Shown here: piece after piece, positions 8,722 to 17,970 of the stretch
Layout of the letters: the number at the start of each line of letters is the position of its first letter
How positions within the stretch are numbered: position 1 is the stretch's first letter
From: Agromyces sp. LHK192
GTDB lineage: Bacteria; Actinomycetota; Actinomycetes; Actinomycetales; Microbacteriaceae
Assembly: GCF_004006235.1 (NCBI RefSeq)
Contig: NZ_CP034753.1
Coordinates: forward strand, 434,001 to 498,000
DNA length: 64,000 nt
Direction: 5' to 3'
The notes under the pieces: model-generated
Databases searched by the model: none
What the model saw: only the letters and a program-made list of their open reading frames with translations
What the model was told of the DNA's origin: nothing
Position numbers and translations under genes: made by a program

Positions 8722-11700
8722 ATGACGCAGCGCTCGCGCAGATGGTTCGCAACGGTACTGACGGGAGCGTTGGCGGTCTCCGCCGTGACCGTGCTGCCCG
8801 TGGTCCCGGCAGCGGCCGAGGAACGTACCTTCGCCCTCGTCGGCAGCCTCCAGGACGAGCTCGGCTGCGCCGCCGACTGGTCGCCCGACTGCGCCGAGAC
8901 CGAGCTCGCCGCGACCGACACCGCAGGTGTATACGCGGCCGAGTTCACGATCCCCGCCGGTACCTACGAGTACAAGGTCGCGGTGAACGACTCGTGGGAC
9001 GAGTCCTACGGCCTGGACGGCGGCGGCGACAACATCCCGCTGACGGTCGCCGGCGACGCCGACGTGCGCGTGCTGTTCGACGACACCACCCACCGCGTGG
9101 GCCTCGAGCTGCTCGACGTGCGCGGCGCGTACGACGAGGCATCCGACGCCGCACTCGTCGCCGACCCGGTGCGCCAGGCCGGCAGCGACGAGGTCTTCTA
9201 CTTCGTGATGACCGACCGGTTCGCGAACGGCGATGCCTCGAACGATCTCGGCGGACTCACGGGCGACGCGCTGGCGACCGGCTTCGACCCGACCCACAAG
9301 GGCTTCTACCAGGGCGGCGACCTCGCGGGCCTGCACTCGCAGCTCGACTACATCGAGGGCCTCGGCACGACCGCGATCTGGCTGACGCCCAGCTTCAAGA
9401 ACAACCCGGTGCAGGGCGAGGGCGCGAACGCGAGCGCCGGCTACCACGGCTACTGGGTCACCGACTTCACCCAGATCGACCCGCACCTCGGCACGAACGC
9501 CGAGCTCGAGGCGCTCATCGACGACGCCCACGCGCGCGGCATCAAGGTGTACTTCGACATCATCACCAACCACACCGCCGACGTCATCGACTACGCCGAG
9601 GGCGAGTACGCGTACATCGACCAGGCCACCGAACCGTACTTCGACGCCGACGGGAACGAGATCAACCTCGCCCACTACGCGGGAGCCGACGCGCCCGCGT
9701 TCCCCGAGCTCGACGCCGAGACAAGCTTCCCGTACACGCCGGTGCTCGAGCCCGGCGAGGAGACGCTCAAGGTGCCGGCATGGCTCAACGACCCGACGTT
9801 GTACCACAACCGCGGCGACTCGACGTGGGAGGGCGAGTCGGTCACGTACGGCGACTTCGTGGGCCTCGACGACCTGATGACCGAGCACCCGACCGTCGTC
9901 GACGGCTTCGTCGACGTCTACCAGGACTGGATCGACCTCGGGATCGACGGCTTCCGCATCGACACCGCCAAGCACGTCAACTTCGAGTTCTGGGAGCAGT
10001 GGGCGACCGAGGTGCTCGACTACGCGCACGACGTCGCCGAGAAGCCCGAGTTCTTCATGTTCGGCGAGGTCTACGACGCCGACCCGGTGAAGCTCTCGCC
10101 GTACGTGCGCGACACCGACATGAACTCGGTGCTCGACTTCACCTTCCAGTCGCAGACCGTGAGCTTCGCGGCCGGCAACTCGGCGAAGAACCTGCAGGCC
10201 CTGTTCGCGGGCGACGACTACTACACGACGCCCGATTCGTCGGCGACGGCGCTGCCGACCTTCCTCGGCAACCACGACATGGGTCGCGTCGGCTACTTCC
10301 TGCAGACCACGGATGCCCCGCTCCAGCGCGACGAGCTCGCGCACGAGCTGCTCTTCCTCACCCGCGGCCAGCCCGTCGTCTACTACGGCGACGAGCAGGG
10401 CTTCGCCGGCATCGGCGGCGACCAGAGCGCACGGCAGACGCTGTTCCCGTCGCAGGTGGGCGAGTACACGGGCCAGACCCTCGTGACCGGCGAGACGTTC
10501 GGAACCGGCGAGCACACCTCGACGGATGCCCCGCTCTACGGGCATATCGCCGACCTCGCGGCCCTCCGCGCTGCGCATCCCGCGCTGTCGACCGGTGCGC
10601 AGATCGAGCGGTACGCCGACACCGGAGCGGGCGTGTACGCCTTCAGCCGGGTCGACCGCGGCGAGCAGGTCGAGTACCTCGTCGCCGCGAACAACGCGAA
10701 CGCGGCGAAGACGGTCGACCTCACGACCCTCACCGCCGACGGCTCGTACGAGCTGCTGTACGGCGACACCGCCGGCGGCGCGACCACGACGCTCACGGCG
10801 GGCGCCGGCGGCGAGGCATCCGTCACCGTGCCCGCGCTCGGGACCGTCGTCTACCGCGCGACGAGCCAGGTCACGGCGCCCGACGCGGCACCGGCGATCA
10901 CCGTCTCGGTGCCGACGCCGGGTGCGGGCGTCACCGGCGTCACCCCGGTCGCCGCCGACGTCGACGACGCCACCTGGCAGGAGACGAGCTTCGCGTGGCG
11001 CGTCGCGGGCGCCGGTGACGACGCCTGGCACGCCCTCGGCACCGCCGAGGACACCTCGCCGCGCGTCTTCCACGACACCGCAGGCCTCGCGAAGGGCACG
11101 CTGCTCGAGTACCGGGCCGTTTCGACGGATGCCGCGGGCCACCGCGCCGCGGCCTCGACGTACGCGTCGGTCGGCAACTCGGTGAGCCTCGTCGTGGAGG
11201 AGGAGCCCGAGCAGCCGATCGAGCTCGTGACCGTGCCCGGCAGCCACAACTCCGAGATGGGCTGCGCGGGCGACTGGGCGCCGGGCTGCGAGCAGGCGAA
11301 GCTCACGCTGCGCGCCGACGGCGTGTACGAGGGCACGTTCGACCTGCCGGCCGGTGACTACGAGTACAAGGTCGCGATCAACGGCAGCTGGACCCTGAAC
11401 TACGGTGCGAACGGCGTGCAGGACGGCCCGAACCTGACCTACACGCACCCCGGCGGCCCGATCACGTTCTTCTGGGACCCGCGCTCGCACGTCATGACGT
11501 CGACCGCCGAGGGCCCGATCGTCACGGTGCCCGGATCGTTCCAGTCCGAGATCGGATGCCCCGGCGACTGGTCGCCCGACTGCCTCGCGTCGATGATGTT
11601 CGACGGTGACGGCGACGGGGTGTACACCTTCTCGACGGCCGGGATCCCCGAGGGCGCGTTCGAGGGCAAGGTCGCGCACGGCCGCTCGTGGGACGAGAAC

Positions 11701-14700
11701 TACGGCGTCGGCGGCGTGCCCGGCGGGCCGAACTACACGTTCACCACGGGCGGCGGCGAGGTCGTGGAGTTCCGCTACACGCTCGCGACGCACGTGCTCG
11801 AGATCGTCGTGAGCAACCCGCCGCTGGCCGGCGTCGGCGAGCAGCGCGCGCACTGGATCGACGCCGAGACCCTCGCCTGGCCGCCGTCGCTGCTCGGCGA
11901 CCTCGACGCGGCGGATGCCTCGTGGACGATCGAGCACGCGGCCGACGCCGGACTCGGCGTCGCGGACGGCGACGGCGGGGCCACCGAGGTCGTCGGCGGG
12001 GGCGAGCCGATCGAGCTCGAGCTCGACCCGGCGGGCCTCAGCGACGAGCAGGCCGCGCGGTTCCCCGCGCTCGCCGGGTTCCTCGCGCTCAAGCCGGTCG
12101 ACCTCGACCGTGAGGCCGCGCAGGCGCTGCTGACCGAGGAGCTGGGTGTCGCGCAGCGGGCCTCGACGGGCTCGACCGCCGAGGGTGACGAGTTGACCGC
12201 CTTCACGGGCGTGCAGATCCCCGGCGTGCTCGACGACCTCTACGCCGACGCCGTGGCCGACGCCGAGCTCGGCGTCGCCTGGTCCGGCAGCGGTTCCGGT
12301 GGCGCTTCCGGTGGCGCCGAGGCGACCGCGACCGTGTGGGCGCCGACGGCGCAGCACGTGGCCCTCGAGCGTTGGGGCTCGGGGTCGACCGGCGAGCCCG
12401 AACTCGTCGACGCCGCGTTCGACGCCGAGGACGGCACCTGGGCCGTGCCCGCGGCATCCGTCTCGGCGGGCGACGAGTACCGCTGGGTCGTGACGGTGTA
12501 CGCGCCGACGACCGACGCGGTCGAGGTGAACCGCGTGACCGACCCGTACTCGGTCGCGCTCACCGTGAACTCGGCGCGCACCGTCGTCGTCGACCTCGAC
12601 GACGAGTCGCTGGCGCCCGCGCGGTGGGCGGACACCCCGGCACCGACGGTCGAGCGCTCGGTCGACCGTGCGATCTACGAGCTGCACGTGCGCGACTTCT
12701 CGATCAGCGACGAGACCGTGCCCGAGGCCGAGCGCGGCACCTACCGGGCGTTCACCCGGGACTCGGCCGGAACGGCGCAGCTCGCCGAGCTGGCGGATGC
12801 CGGCATCACGACCGTGCACCTGCTGCCGACCTTCGACCTCGCGACCATCGAGGAGCGACGCGACCAGCAGGCCGTCCCGCAGTGCGACCTCGCATCGTAC
12901 GGCCCGGCGTCGAGCGAGCAGCAGGCGTGCATCTCGGCCATCCGCGACGCCGACGGCTTCAACTGGGGCTACGACCCGTTCCACTACCAGGCGCCCGAGG
13001 GCTCCTACGCGGTGGACCCGGAGGGCGGCGCGCGCGTGAGCGAGTTCCGCGAGATGGTCGGCGCCCTGCACGGCATGGGCCTCGAGGTCGTGCTCGACGA
13101 GGTGTACAACCACACCGCCGAGGCCGGACAGGGCGGCAAGAGCGTGCTCGACCGCGTCGTACCGGGCTACTACCAGCGGCTCAACCTCGCCGGCGGCGTC
13201 GAGACCTCGACCTGCTGCCAGAACGTCGCCACCGAGCACGCCGTCGCCGAACAGCTCATGGTCGACTCCGTCGTGCTGTGGGCCCGCGAGTACAAGGTCG
13301 ACGGGTTCCGGTTCGACCTGATGGGCCACCACTCGAAGCAGAACATGCTGGCGATCCGCGCCGCCCTCGACGAGCTCACGCTCGAGGACGACGGTGTCGA
13401 CGGCTCGAAGGTGTTCCTCTACGGCGAGGGCTGGAACTTCGGCGAAGTCGCGAACAACGCGCTGTTCGAGCAGGCCACGCAGGGCCAGCTCGGCGGCACC
13501 GGCATCGCGACGTTCAGCGACCGCTTGCGCGACGCCGTCCACGGTGGCAGCCCGGTGGCATCCGACACGAAGTTCGACCAGGGCTTCGGCACCGGCCTCG
13601 GCACCGACCCGAACGCGTACACCGACGGCACCCCCGAGGAGCAGCTCGCCGACCTCGCGCACCAGACCGACCTGGTGAAGCTCGGACTCGCGGGCAACCT
13701 CCGCGCGTACGAGCTGACGGATGCCACGGGCGCCGTCGTCCGCGGCGACGCGCTCGACTACCGCGGGTCGCCGGCCGGCTACGCCGACCAGCCCGACGAG
13801 ATCATCACGTACGTCGACGCGCATGACAACGAGACGCTGTACGACCACGGCGTGTTCAAGCTGCCGACCGACACGTCGATGGCCGACCGCGTCCGCATGA
13901 ACACGCTGTCGCTCGCGACCACCGCGTTCGCGCAGACGCCGTCGTTCTGGCACGCCGGCACCGAGCTGCTGCGCTCCAAGTCGCTCGACCGCAACAGCTA
14001 CAACTCGGGCGACTGGTTCAACCGGATCGACTGGACCGGGCAGGAGTCGACGTTCGGCTCCGGCCTGCCGATGGAGGCCGACAACGCCGACTTCTGGGAC
14101 GAGATGGCGCCGTTGCTCGCCGACCCGGCCCTGAAGCCGCAGGCGGCCGACATCGCCCAGGCGGAGGCATCCGCGCTCGACCTGCTGCGCGTGCGCTCGT
14201 CGGTCGACCTGCTGCAGCTCGGCTCCGCGGAGCTGATCGAGCAGAAGGTCACGTTCCCCGGCAGCGGACCGGATGCCGCGCCCGGCCTCATCACGATGCT
14301 CATCGACGACACGGTCGGCGACGACGTCGACGCCGAGCTCGACGGTGCGCTGGTCGTGTTCAACGCGTCACCCGAGGCGATCACCCAGCAGGTCGACGGC
14401 CTCGCCGGGCGCGACTTCGCGCTCAACGAGGTGCAGGCCTCGGGGGCCGACGAGGTCGTCAAGGGCACCGCGTGGGATGCCGCGACGGGCACGCTGACCA
14501 TCCCGGCGCGCAGCGCCGCGGTGCTCGTCGACGAGGAACCGCCGCCCGCCGTGGCGACCTACATGATCGCGGTGCCGTCGAAGCTGCTGGCGAAGGCGGG
14601 CAGCTCGATCCGGGAGGTGGGCCAGGTCTTCGCGACCGACGGCTCGCGCCCGATCGGCACGGTGACCGTGACCGTCGACGGAGCGGTCGTCGCGACCGAG

Positions 14701-14844
14701 CGCATCGAGCGGGCCGACCGTGGCCGGTTCGACGTGAAGCTGCCCAAGCTCGGGCGCGGGCTGCACTGGGTGCAGGCGTCGTTCGACGGCGACCCCGGTT
14801 ACGCCGACACCCGGTTCACCCCGGCGCCGATCCTGCTCTGGTAG
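8722..14844 (+). CDS. pulA: Secreted bifunctional amylopullulanase (alpha-amylase + pullulanase)
   Basis: 2040 residues, secreted, signal peptide ~1-33. Order of domains: an X25-type starch-associated module (~36-115); a GH13 alpha-amylase domain (~150-620) with catalytic Asp414, Glu449 and Asp519; an Ig/Fn3-like segment (~725-830); two further X25 modules (~836-930 and ~934-1030); a PulA-type N domain and CBM48 (~1035-1310); a GH13 pullulanase domain with YNHT, Asp1532, Glu1569 and Asp1702; a C-terminal beta domain; and an Ig-like tail to residue 2040. All six catalytic residues are present, so both alpha-1,4 and alpha-1,6 cleavage are expected. There is no sortase signal. ATG 8722 is chosen for its RBS and signal peptide. 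Control by a LacI-type repressor is inferred from the upstream operators. Confidence 0.93.
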   Translation: MTQRSRRWFATVLTGALAVSAVTVLPVVPAAAEERTFALVGSLQDELGCAADWSPDCAETELAATDTAGVYAAEFTIPAGTYEYKVAVNDSWDESYGLDGGGDNIPLTVAGDADVRVLFDDTTHRVGLELLDVRGAYDEASDAALVADPVRQAGSDEVFYFVMTDRFANGDASNDLGGLTGDALATGFDPTHKGFYQGGDLAGLHSQLDYIEGLGTTAIWLTPSFKNNPVQGEGANASAGYHGYWVTDFTQIDPHLGTNAELEALIDDAHARGIKVYFDIITNHTADVIDYAEGEYAYIDQATEPYFDADGNEINLAHYAGADAPAFPELDAETSFPYTPVLEPGEETLKVPAWLNDPTLYHNRGDSTWEGESVTYGDFVGLDDLMTEHPTVVDGFVDVYQDWIDLGIDGFRIDTAKHVNFEFWEQWATEVLDYAHDVAEKPEFFMFGEVYDADPVKLSPYVRDTDMNSVLDFTFQSQTVSFAAGNSAKNLQALFAGDDYYTTPDSSATALPTFLGNHDMGRVGYFLQTTDAPLQRDELAHELLFLTRGQPVVYYGDEQGFAGIGGDQSARQTLFPSQVGEYTGQTLVTGETFGTGEHTSTDAPLYGHIADLAALRAAHPALSTGAQIERYADTGAGVYAFSRVDRGEQVEYLVAANNANAAKTVDLTTLTADGSYELLYGDTAGGATTTLTAGAGGEASVTVPALGTVVYRATSQVTAPDAAPAITVSVPTPGAGVTGVTPVAADVDDATWQETSFAWRVAGAGDDAWHALGTAEDTSPRVFHDTAGLAKGTLLEYRAVSTDAAGHRAAASTYASVGNSVSLVVEEEPEQPIELVTVPGSHNSEMGCAGDWAPGCEQAKLTLRADGVYEGTFDLPAGDYEYKVAINGSWTLNYGANGVQDGPNLTYTHPGGPITFFWDPRSHVMTSTAEGPIVTVPGSFQSEIGCPGDWSPDCLASMMFDGDGDGVYTFSTAGIPEGAFEGKVAHGRSWDENYGVGGVPGGPNYTFTTGGGEVVEFRYTLATHVLEIVVSNPPLAGVGEQRAHWIDAETLAWPPSLLGDLDAADASWTIEHAADAGLGVADGDGGATEVVGGGEPIELELDPAGLSDEQAARFPALAGFLALKPVDLDREAAQALLTEELGVAQRASTGSTAEGDELTAFTGVQIPGVLDDLYADAVADAELGVAWSGSGSGGASGGAEATATVWAPTAQHVALERWGSGSTGEPELVDAAFDAEDGTWAVPAASVSAGDEYRWVVTVYAPTTDAVEVNRVTDPYSVALTVNSARTVVVDLDDESLAPARWADTPAPTVERSVDRAIYELHVRDFSISDETVPEAERGTYRAFTRDSAGTAQLAELADAGITTVHLLPTFDLATIEERRDQQAVPQCDLASYGPASSEQQACISAIRDADGFNWGYDPFHYQAPEGSYAVDPEGGARVSEFREMVGALHGMGLEVVLDEVYNHTAEAGQGGKSVLDRVVPGYYQRLNLAGGVETSTCCQNVATEHAVAEQLMVDSVVLWAREYKVDGFRFDLMGHHSKQNMLAIRAALDELTLEDDGVDGSKVFLYGEGWNFGEVANNALFEQATQGQLGGTGIATFSDRLRDAVHGGSPVASDTKFDQGFGTGLGTDPNAYTDGTPEEQLADLAHQTDLVKLGLAGNLRAYELTDATGAVVRGDALDYRGSPAGYADQPDEIITYVDAHDNETLYDHGVFKLPTDTSMADRVRMNTLSLATTAFAQTPSFWHAGTELLRSKSLDRNSYNSGDWFNRIDWTGQESTFGSGLPMEADNADFWDEMAPLLADPALKPQAADIAQAEASALDLLRVRSSVDLLQLGSAELIEQKVTFPGSGPDAAPGLITMLIDDTVGDDVDAELDGALVVFNASPEAITQQVDGLAGRDFALNEVQASGADEVVKGTAWDAATGTLTIPARSAAVLVDEEPPPAVATYMIAVPSKLLAKAGSSIREVGQVFATDGSRPIGTVTVTVDGAVVATERIERADRGRFDVKLPKLGRGLHWVQASFDGDPGYADTRFTPAPILLW

Positions 14845-14857
14845 GCGTCACGTCGCG

Positions 14858-14885
14858 ACCGGGAGGGTCTCAGGGCCCTCCCGGT
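14858..14885. terminator. Terminator-like hairpin after the amylopullulanase gene
   Basis: ACCGGGAGGG (14858-14867) pairs perfectly with CCCTCCCGGT (14876-14885) across an 8-nt loop, 14 bp after the stop. No U-tract follows, so it is of the stem-only kind often seen in actinobacteria. It separates the enzyme gene from the downstream regulator, which starts 35 bp later. Confidence 0.6.
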
Positions 14886-14919
14886 TGCGGCGGCTCGGCA
14901 CCGGGAGCACGATCGCGGC

Positions 14920-17595
14920 ATGGGGGAGCGGCTGCTCGAACGCGAGTCCGCGCTCGCCGAGGTGCGGCGCGCGACGGACGACGCACGCGACCGTCGCGGC
15001 TCCCTCGTCCTGCTGCACGGCGAAGCAGGCATCGGCAAGTCCGCGGTCGTCGCGGCGATCCGAGCCGAGCCGCCGCAGGGCTTCCGGGTGCTCGTCGGAG
15101 CCTGCGACGCCATGTCGACCCCGCGCACCCTCGGCCCGTTCCGCGACCTCGCGACCGGCGCCGCCGAGCTCGTGGCGGGTCCGCTCGCGGACGCGCTGCG
15201 CGAGGCCGATCGCGAGGCGGTGTTCGCCGCGCTGATCGAGGAGTTCCGCGACCATCCGACGGTGCTCGTCGTCGAGGACGCGCACTGGGCCGACGAGGCG
15301 ACGCTGGACGTGGTCCGCTTCCTCGCGCGTCGGATCGACGTGCTGCCGGTCGTCTTCGTGGTCACGTACCGCGACGAACTCGAACGTGATCACCCGCTCT
15401 CGCAGGTGCTCGGCGACATCGGGCACGGTGCGAACGTCCATCGCGTCGCCCTGCCCAGGCTCACGCCGAGCGCCGTCGCCGCCCTCACCGCCGAGCGGGG
15501 GCTCGATGCCGCGCGGATCTACGACGTCACGGGCGGCAACCCGTACTTCGTCAGCGAGCTCGTCGCGTCCGCGGGAGGCCCGGCCGTCCCGCCGACGGTC
15601 GTCGAGGCGGTCACCGGGCGGCTGCGCCGCCTCGACGTCGAAACCCAGGCCCAGGTCGAGCTGCTCGCGACGATCCCCTTCGCCGTCGGTCCAGACCTGC
15701 TCGCGCGACTCGTCCCCGCCGGCGTCGGAGCCCTGCGGAGCGCGGAGGAGGCCGGCATCCTCGTCGTCACCCCCGGCGGTGTCGGCTTCCGGCACGAGCT
15801 GACCCGTCACGCCGTGCTCGACGCCCTCGCGGCGGCGCGGCGGATCCAGCTCGAGCGGCGGGTCCTCGCAGCCCTCGAGGCCGATGCGGCGTCGGGGATC
15901 GATGTCGACCCGGGCCGGCTCGTGCATCACGCCGTCGAGGCCGGAGACGTCGATGCGATCGTCCGGCACGCGCCGAACGCCGGTGCCGACGCGGCCGCCT
16001 CGGGCGCGCACCGCCAGGCGGTCGCGCACTACGCGGCGGCGCTCGAGCACCCCGATCGATTCGACCCGGCCCGACTCGCCACCCTGCTCGAGCGCTCCGC
16101 GGTCGAGCAGTACACGGTGGGCGGCGGGCCCGCCGCCGTCGCCCGGCAGGAGCAGGCCCTCGAGCTCCGCCGCGCGCTCGGCGACCCGATCGCGCTGGGC
16201 GCCGGGCTGCGGTGGCTCAGCCGGTTCGCGTGGTTCGCGGGCGACCGGGCCGGCGCCGAGCGCGCGGCGAGCGAGGCATCCGCGGTCCTCGAGCACGCCG
16301 GCGACACCGGGCTTTACGCGATGGCGCTGAGCAACGAGTCGCAACTCGCGATGCTCGCCCACGACGTCGACACGACGGTCGAGCTCGCGACCCGCGCGAT
16401 CGAGCTCGCCGAAGCGGTCGACGACCCCGGCACGCTGTCGCACGCCCTCAACAACCTCGGCACGGCGCTGATGTTCCAGGGGCGCGGCGGCGAGGCCGAG
16501 CTGCTGCGGGCGGCCGCGGTCGCCCTCGAGCGCGGCGACATGGAGAACGCGGCCCGCGCGCACATCAACATCGTGTGGAGCTACCTCGACGACTTCCGGC
16601 TCGACGAAGCCGAGCGGGAGCTCAGCCGGGCGATGGACCTCACCGAACGGGCGGAGTTCCTCGGCCTGCTCACCTACCAGCGGATGGAGGAGGGCCGACT
16701 GCTGCTGGCCAGAGCGCGGTGGGAGGACGCGCTCGCGGCGGTCGACCGGCCGCTGGAATCGCTGCCGCACGCGAGGTGCGTTGCGCTGACGGTCGCGGGC
16801 ACGGTGGGGATTCGGCGCGGGGATCCCGGTGCCGAGGCGGTCCTCGAGGAGGCGGCCGCCCTCGCCGACGAGCTCGCGGAGCTCCAGCGCACCGGGCCGG
16901 TGGCCGCGGCACGCGCGGAGTCGGCGCTGCTGCGCGGCGATGTCGATGCGGCCCGCGCGGTCGCGACACCCGCGTACGAGGAATCCCGCCGACTCGGAGC
17001 CCGCAACCTGAGCGCCGAGCTCGCCGCGCTGCTCCGCCGCGCGGGCTCCGCGCCGCCGGCCGAGCCCGGCGCTCGGCATCCGTTCGCGACCGAGGCTTGG
17101 GGCGATGCGGGCGAGGCGGCGCGGCGCTGGCGCTCGCTGGGCTGCCCCTACCACGAGGCGTCGGCGCTCGCGCAGGGCGGCGACGACGACCTGCTCGCCG
17201 GACTCGCCATCGCCGACCGGCTCGGTGCCGCCCCGCTCGCCCGGATGATCCGTGCCGAGCTGGGACGCCGCGGAGTGCGGGGCGTGCCGCGCGGCCCGCA
17301 GGAGGCGACCCGGCGCAATCCCGAGGGGCTGACCGATCGGCAGGTCGACGTGCTTCGGCTCGTCGAGACCGGCCTCACGAACGCGCAGATCGCCGAACGA
17401 CTGGTGCTCTCGGTCCGCACGGTCGACAGCCACCTGCAGGCCCTGTTCGCGAAGCTCGGGGTCACGACGCGCCGCGAGGCCGCTCGGCGAGCCGTCGAGC
17501 TCGGCGTCGCGACAGGTGCGCCCGGCGCCGTCGAGGATGCCGATCACCGCACCGGTGCGCGCGATCTCGGTACCCCGCCGCCCCGAGTTCGGTAG
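14920..17595 (+). CDS. LAL-type transcriptional regulator (AAA ATPase + LuxR HTH)
   Basis: 891 residues, cytosolic. Residues 34-41 are Walker A (GEAGIGKS) and VLVVEDAHW at ~113-121 is Walker B. The middle (~300-750) is TPR-like helical repeat. Residues ~803-870 are a LuxR helix-turn-helix (LTDRQVDVLRL...TNAQIAERL). The layout is that of the large ATP-binding LuxR regulators, of which MalT is the best-known relative; MalT activates maltodextrin genes, and this gene follows an amylopullulanase. That link is context only; the inducer is unknown. The ATG start leaves about 10 residues before the ATPase domain. Confidence 0.85.
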   Translation: MGERLLERESALAEVRRATDDARDRRGSLVLLHGEAGIGKSAVVAAIRAEPPQGFRVLVGACDAMSTPRTLGPFRDLATGAAELVAGPLADALREADREAVFAALIEEFRDHPTVLVVEDAHWADEATLDVVRFLARRIDVLPVVFVVTYRDELERDHPLSQVLGDIGHGANVHRVALPRLTPSAVAALTAERGLDAARIYDVTGGNPYFVSELVASAGGPAVPPTVVEAVTGRLRRLDVETQAQVELLATIPFAVGPDLLARLVPAGVGALRSAEEAGILVVTPGGVGFRHELTRHAVLDALAAARRIQLERRVLAALEADAASGIDVDPGRLVHHAVEAGDVDAIVRHAPNAGADAAASGAHRQAVAHYAAALEHPDRFDPARLATLLERSAVEQYTVGGGPAAVARQEQALELRRALGDPIALGAGLRWLSRFAWFAGDRAGAERAASEASAVLEHAGDTGLYAMALSNESQLAMLAHDVDTTVELATRAIELAEAVDDPGTLSHALNNLGTALMFQGRGGEAELLRAAAVALERGDMENAARAHINIVWSYLDDFRLDEAERELSRAMDLTERAEFLGLLTYQRMEEGRLLLARARWEDALAAVDRPLESLPHARCVALTVAGTVGIRRGDPGAEAVLEEAAALADELAELQRTGPVAAARAESALLRGDVDAARAVATPAYEESRRLGARNLSAELAALLRRAGSAPPAEPGARHPFATEAWGDAGEAARRWRSLGCPYHEASALAQGGDDDLLAGLAIADRLGAAPLARMIRAELGRRGVRGVPRGPQEATRRNPEGLTDRQVDVLRLVETGLTNAQIAERLVLSVRTVDSHLQALFAKLGVTTRREAARRAVELGVATGAPGAVEDADHRTGARDLGTPPPRVR

Positions 17596-17682
17596 TCGTC
17601 GCGGATCCGACGCGGGCGTGCTCCGCGTAGACCTGACGCATCGCCCGCGACCACGGGCGGAGCAACCGAAGGAGTGGTCGAC

Positions 17683-17916
17683 ATGCATGCCGCAGTCTCG
17701 ATCCCAGTCGCACCCGCAGGACCGTCCAGGACCCGGCCCGCTCCGGGCCTCGGGCAGCTCGTCCGACGTACGGGCGTCGCGCTGCTGGCCTGGAGTCGCC
17801 GTATCGAACGGCGTCGCCCCTCGCAGGAGCAACTCGCCTGGCGGCACGAACGTCGCGTCGAGGCGGAGCGGCTCCGCGACGAGCATCGGCTGCAGGTGCT
17901 CACCCGCGCGTTCTGA
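17683..17916 (+). CDS. Small basic protein of unknown function
   Basis: 77 residues and no recognised domain. The N-terminus is Pro/Ala-rich, the centre (LVRRTGVALLAWSRRIERRRP) is amphipathic and Arg-rich, and the C-terminus is a charged helix. ATG 17683 is preferred over GTG 17674 because GAAGGAG (17668-17674) sits 8 nt upstream as a near-perfect RBS. Similar short Arg-rich proteins are common in Microbacteriaceae (from memory, not checked). It lies alone between the LAL gene and the convergent menC. Confidence 0.65.
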   Translation: MHAAVSIPVAPAGPSRTRPAPGLGQLVRRTGVALLAWSRRIERRRPSQEQLAWRHERRVEAERLRDEHRLQVLTRAF

Positions 17917-17933
17917 GCGGGCGGTCGGCCCGC
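17917..17933. terminator. Hairpin between convergent small ORF and menC
   Basis: GCGGGC (17917-17922) pairs with GCCCGC (17928-17933) across a 5-nt loop, directly after the stop of the small gene. The stem is short and has no U-tract, so terminator function is only plausible. Confidence 0.4.
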
Positions 17934-17970
17934 CCGGGCGAGCCTGCGGGATCGGCTGAGTCCCCGGACG

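Noticed and set aside
8605-13953. Minus-strand open frame of 1782 codons opposite the amylopullulanase gene
   Set aside because: It is the mirror of a GC-rich gene: its composition is Arg/Val/Gly/Glu/His-heavy, with no domain, while the plus strand has clear GH13 motifs and an RBS.
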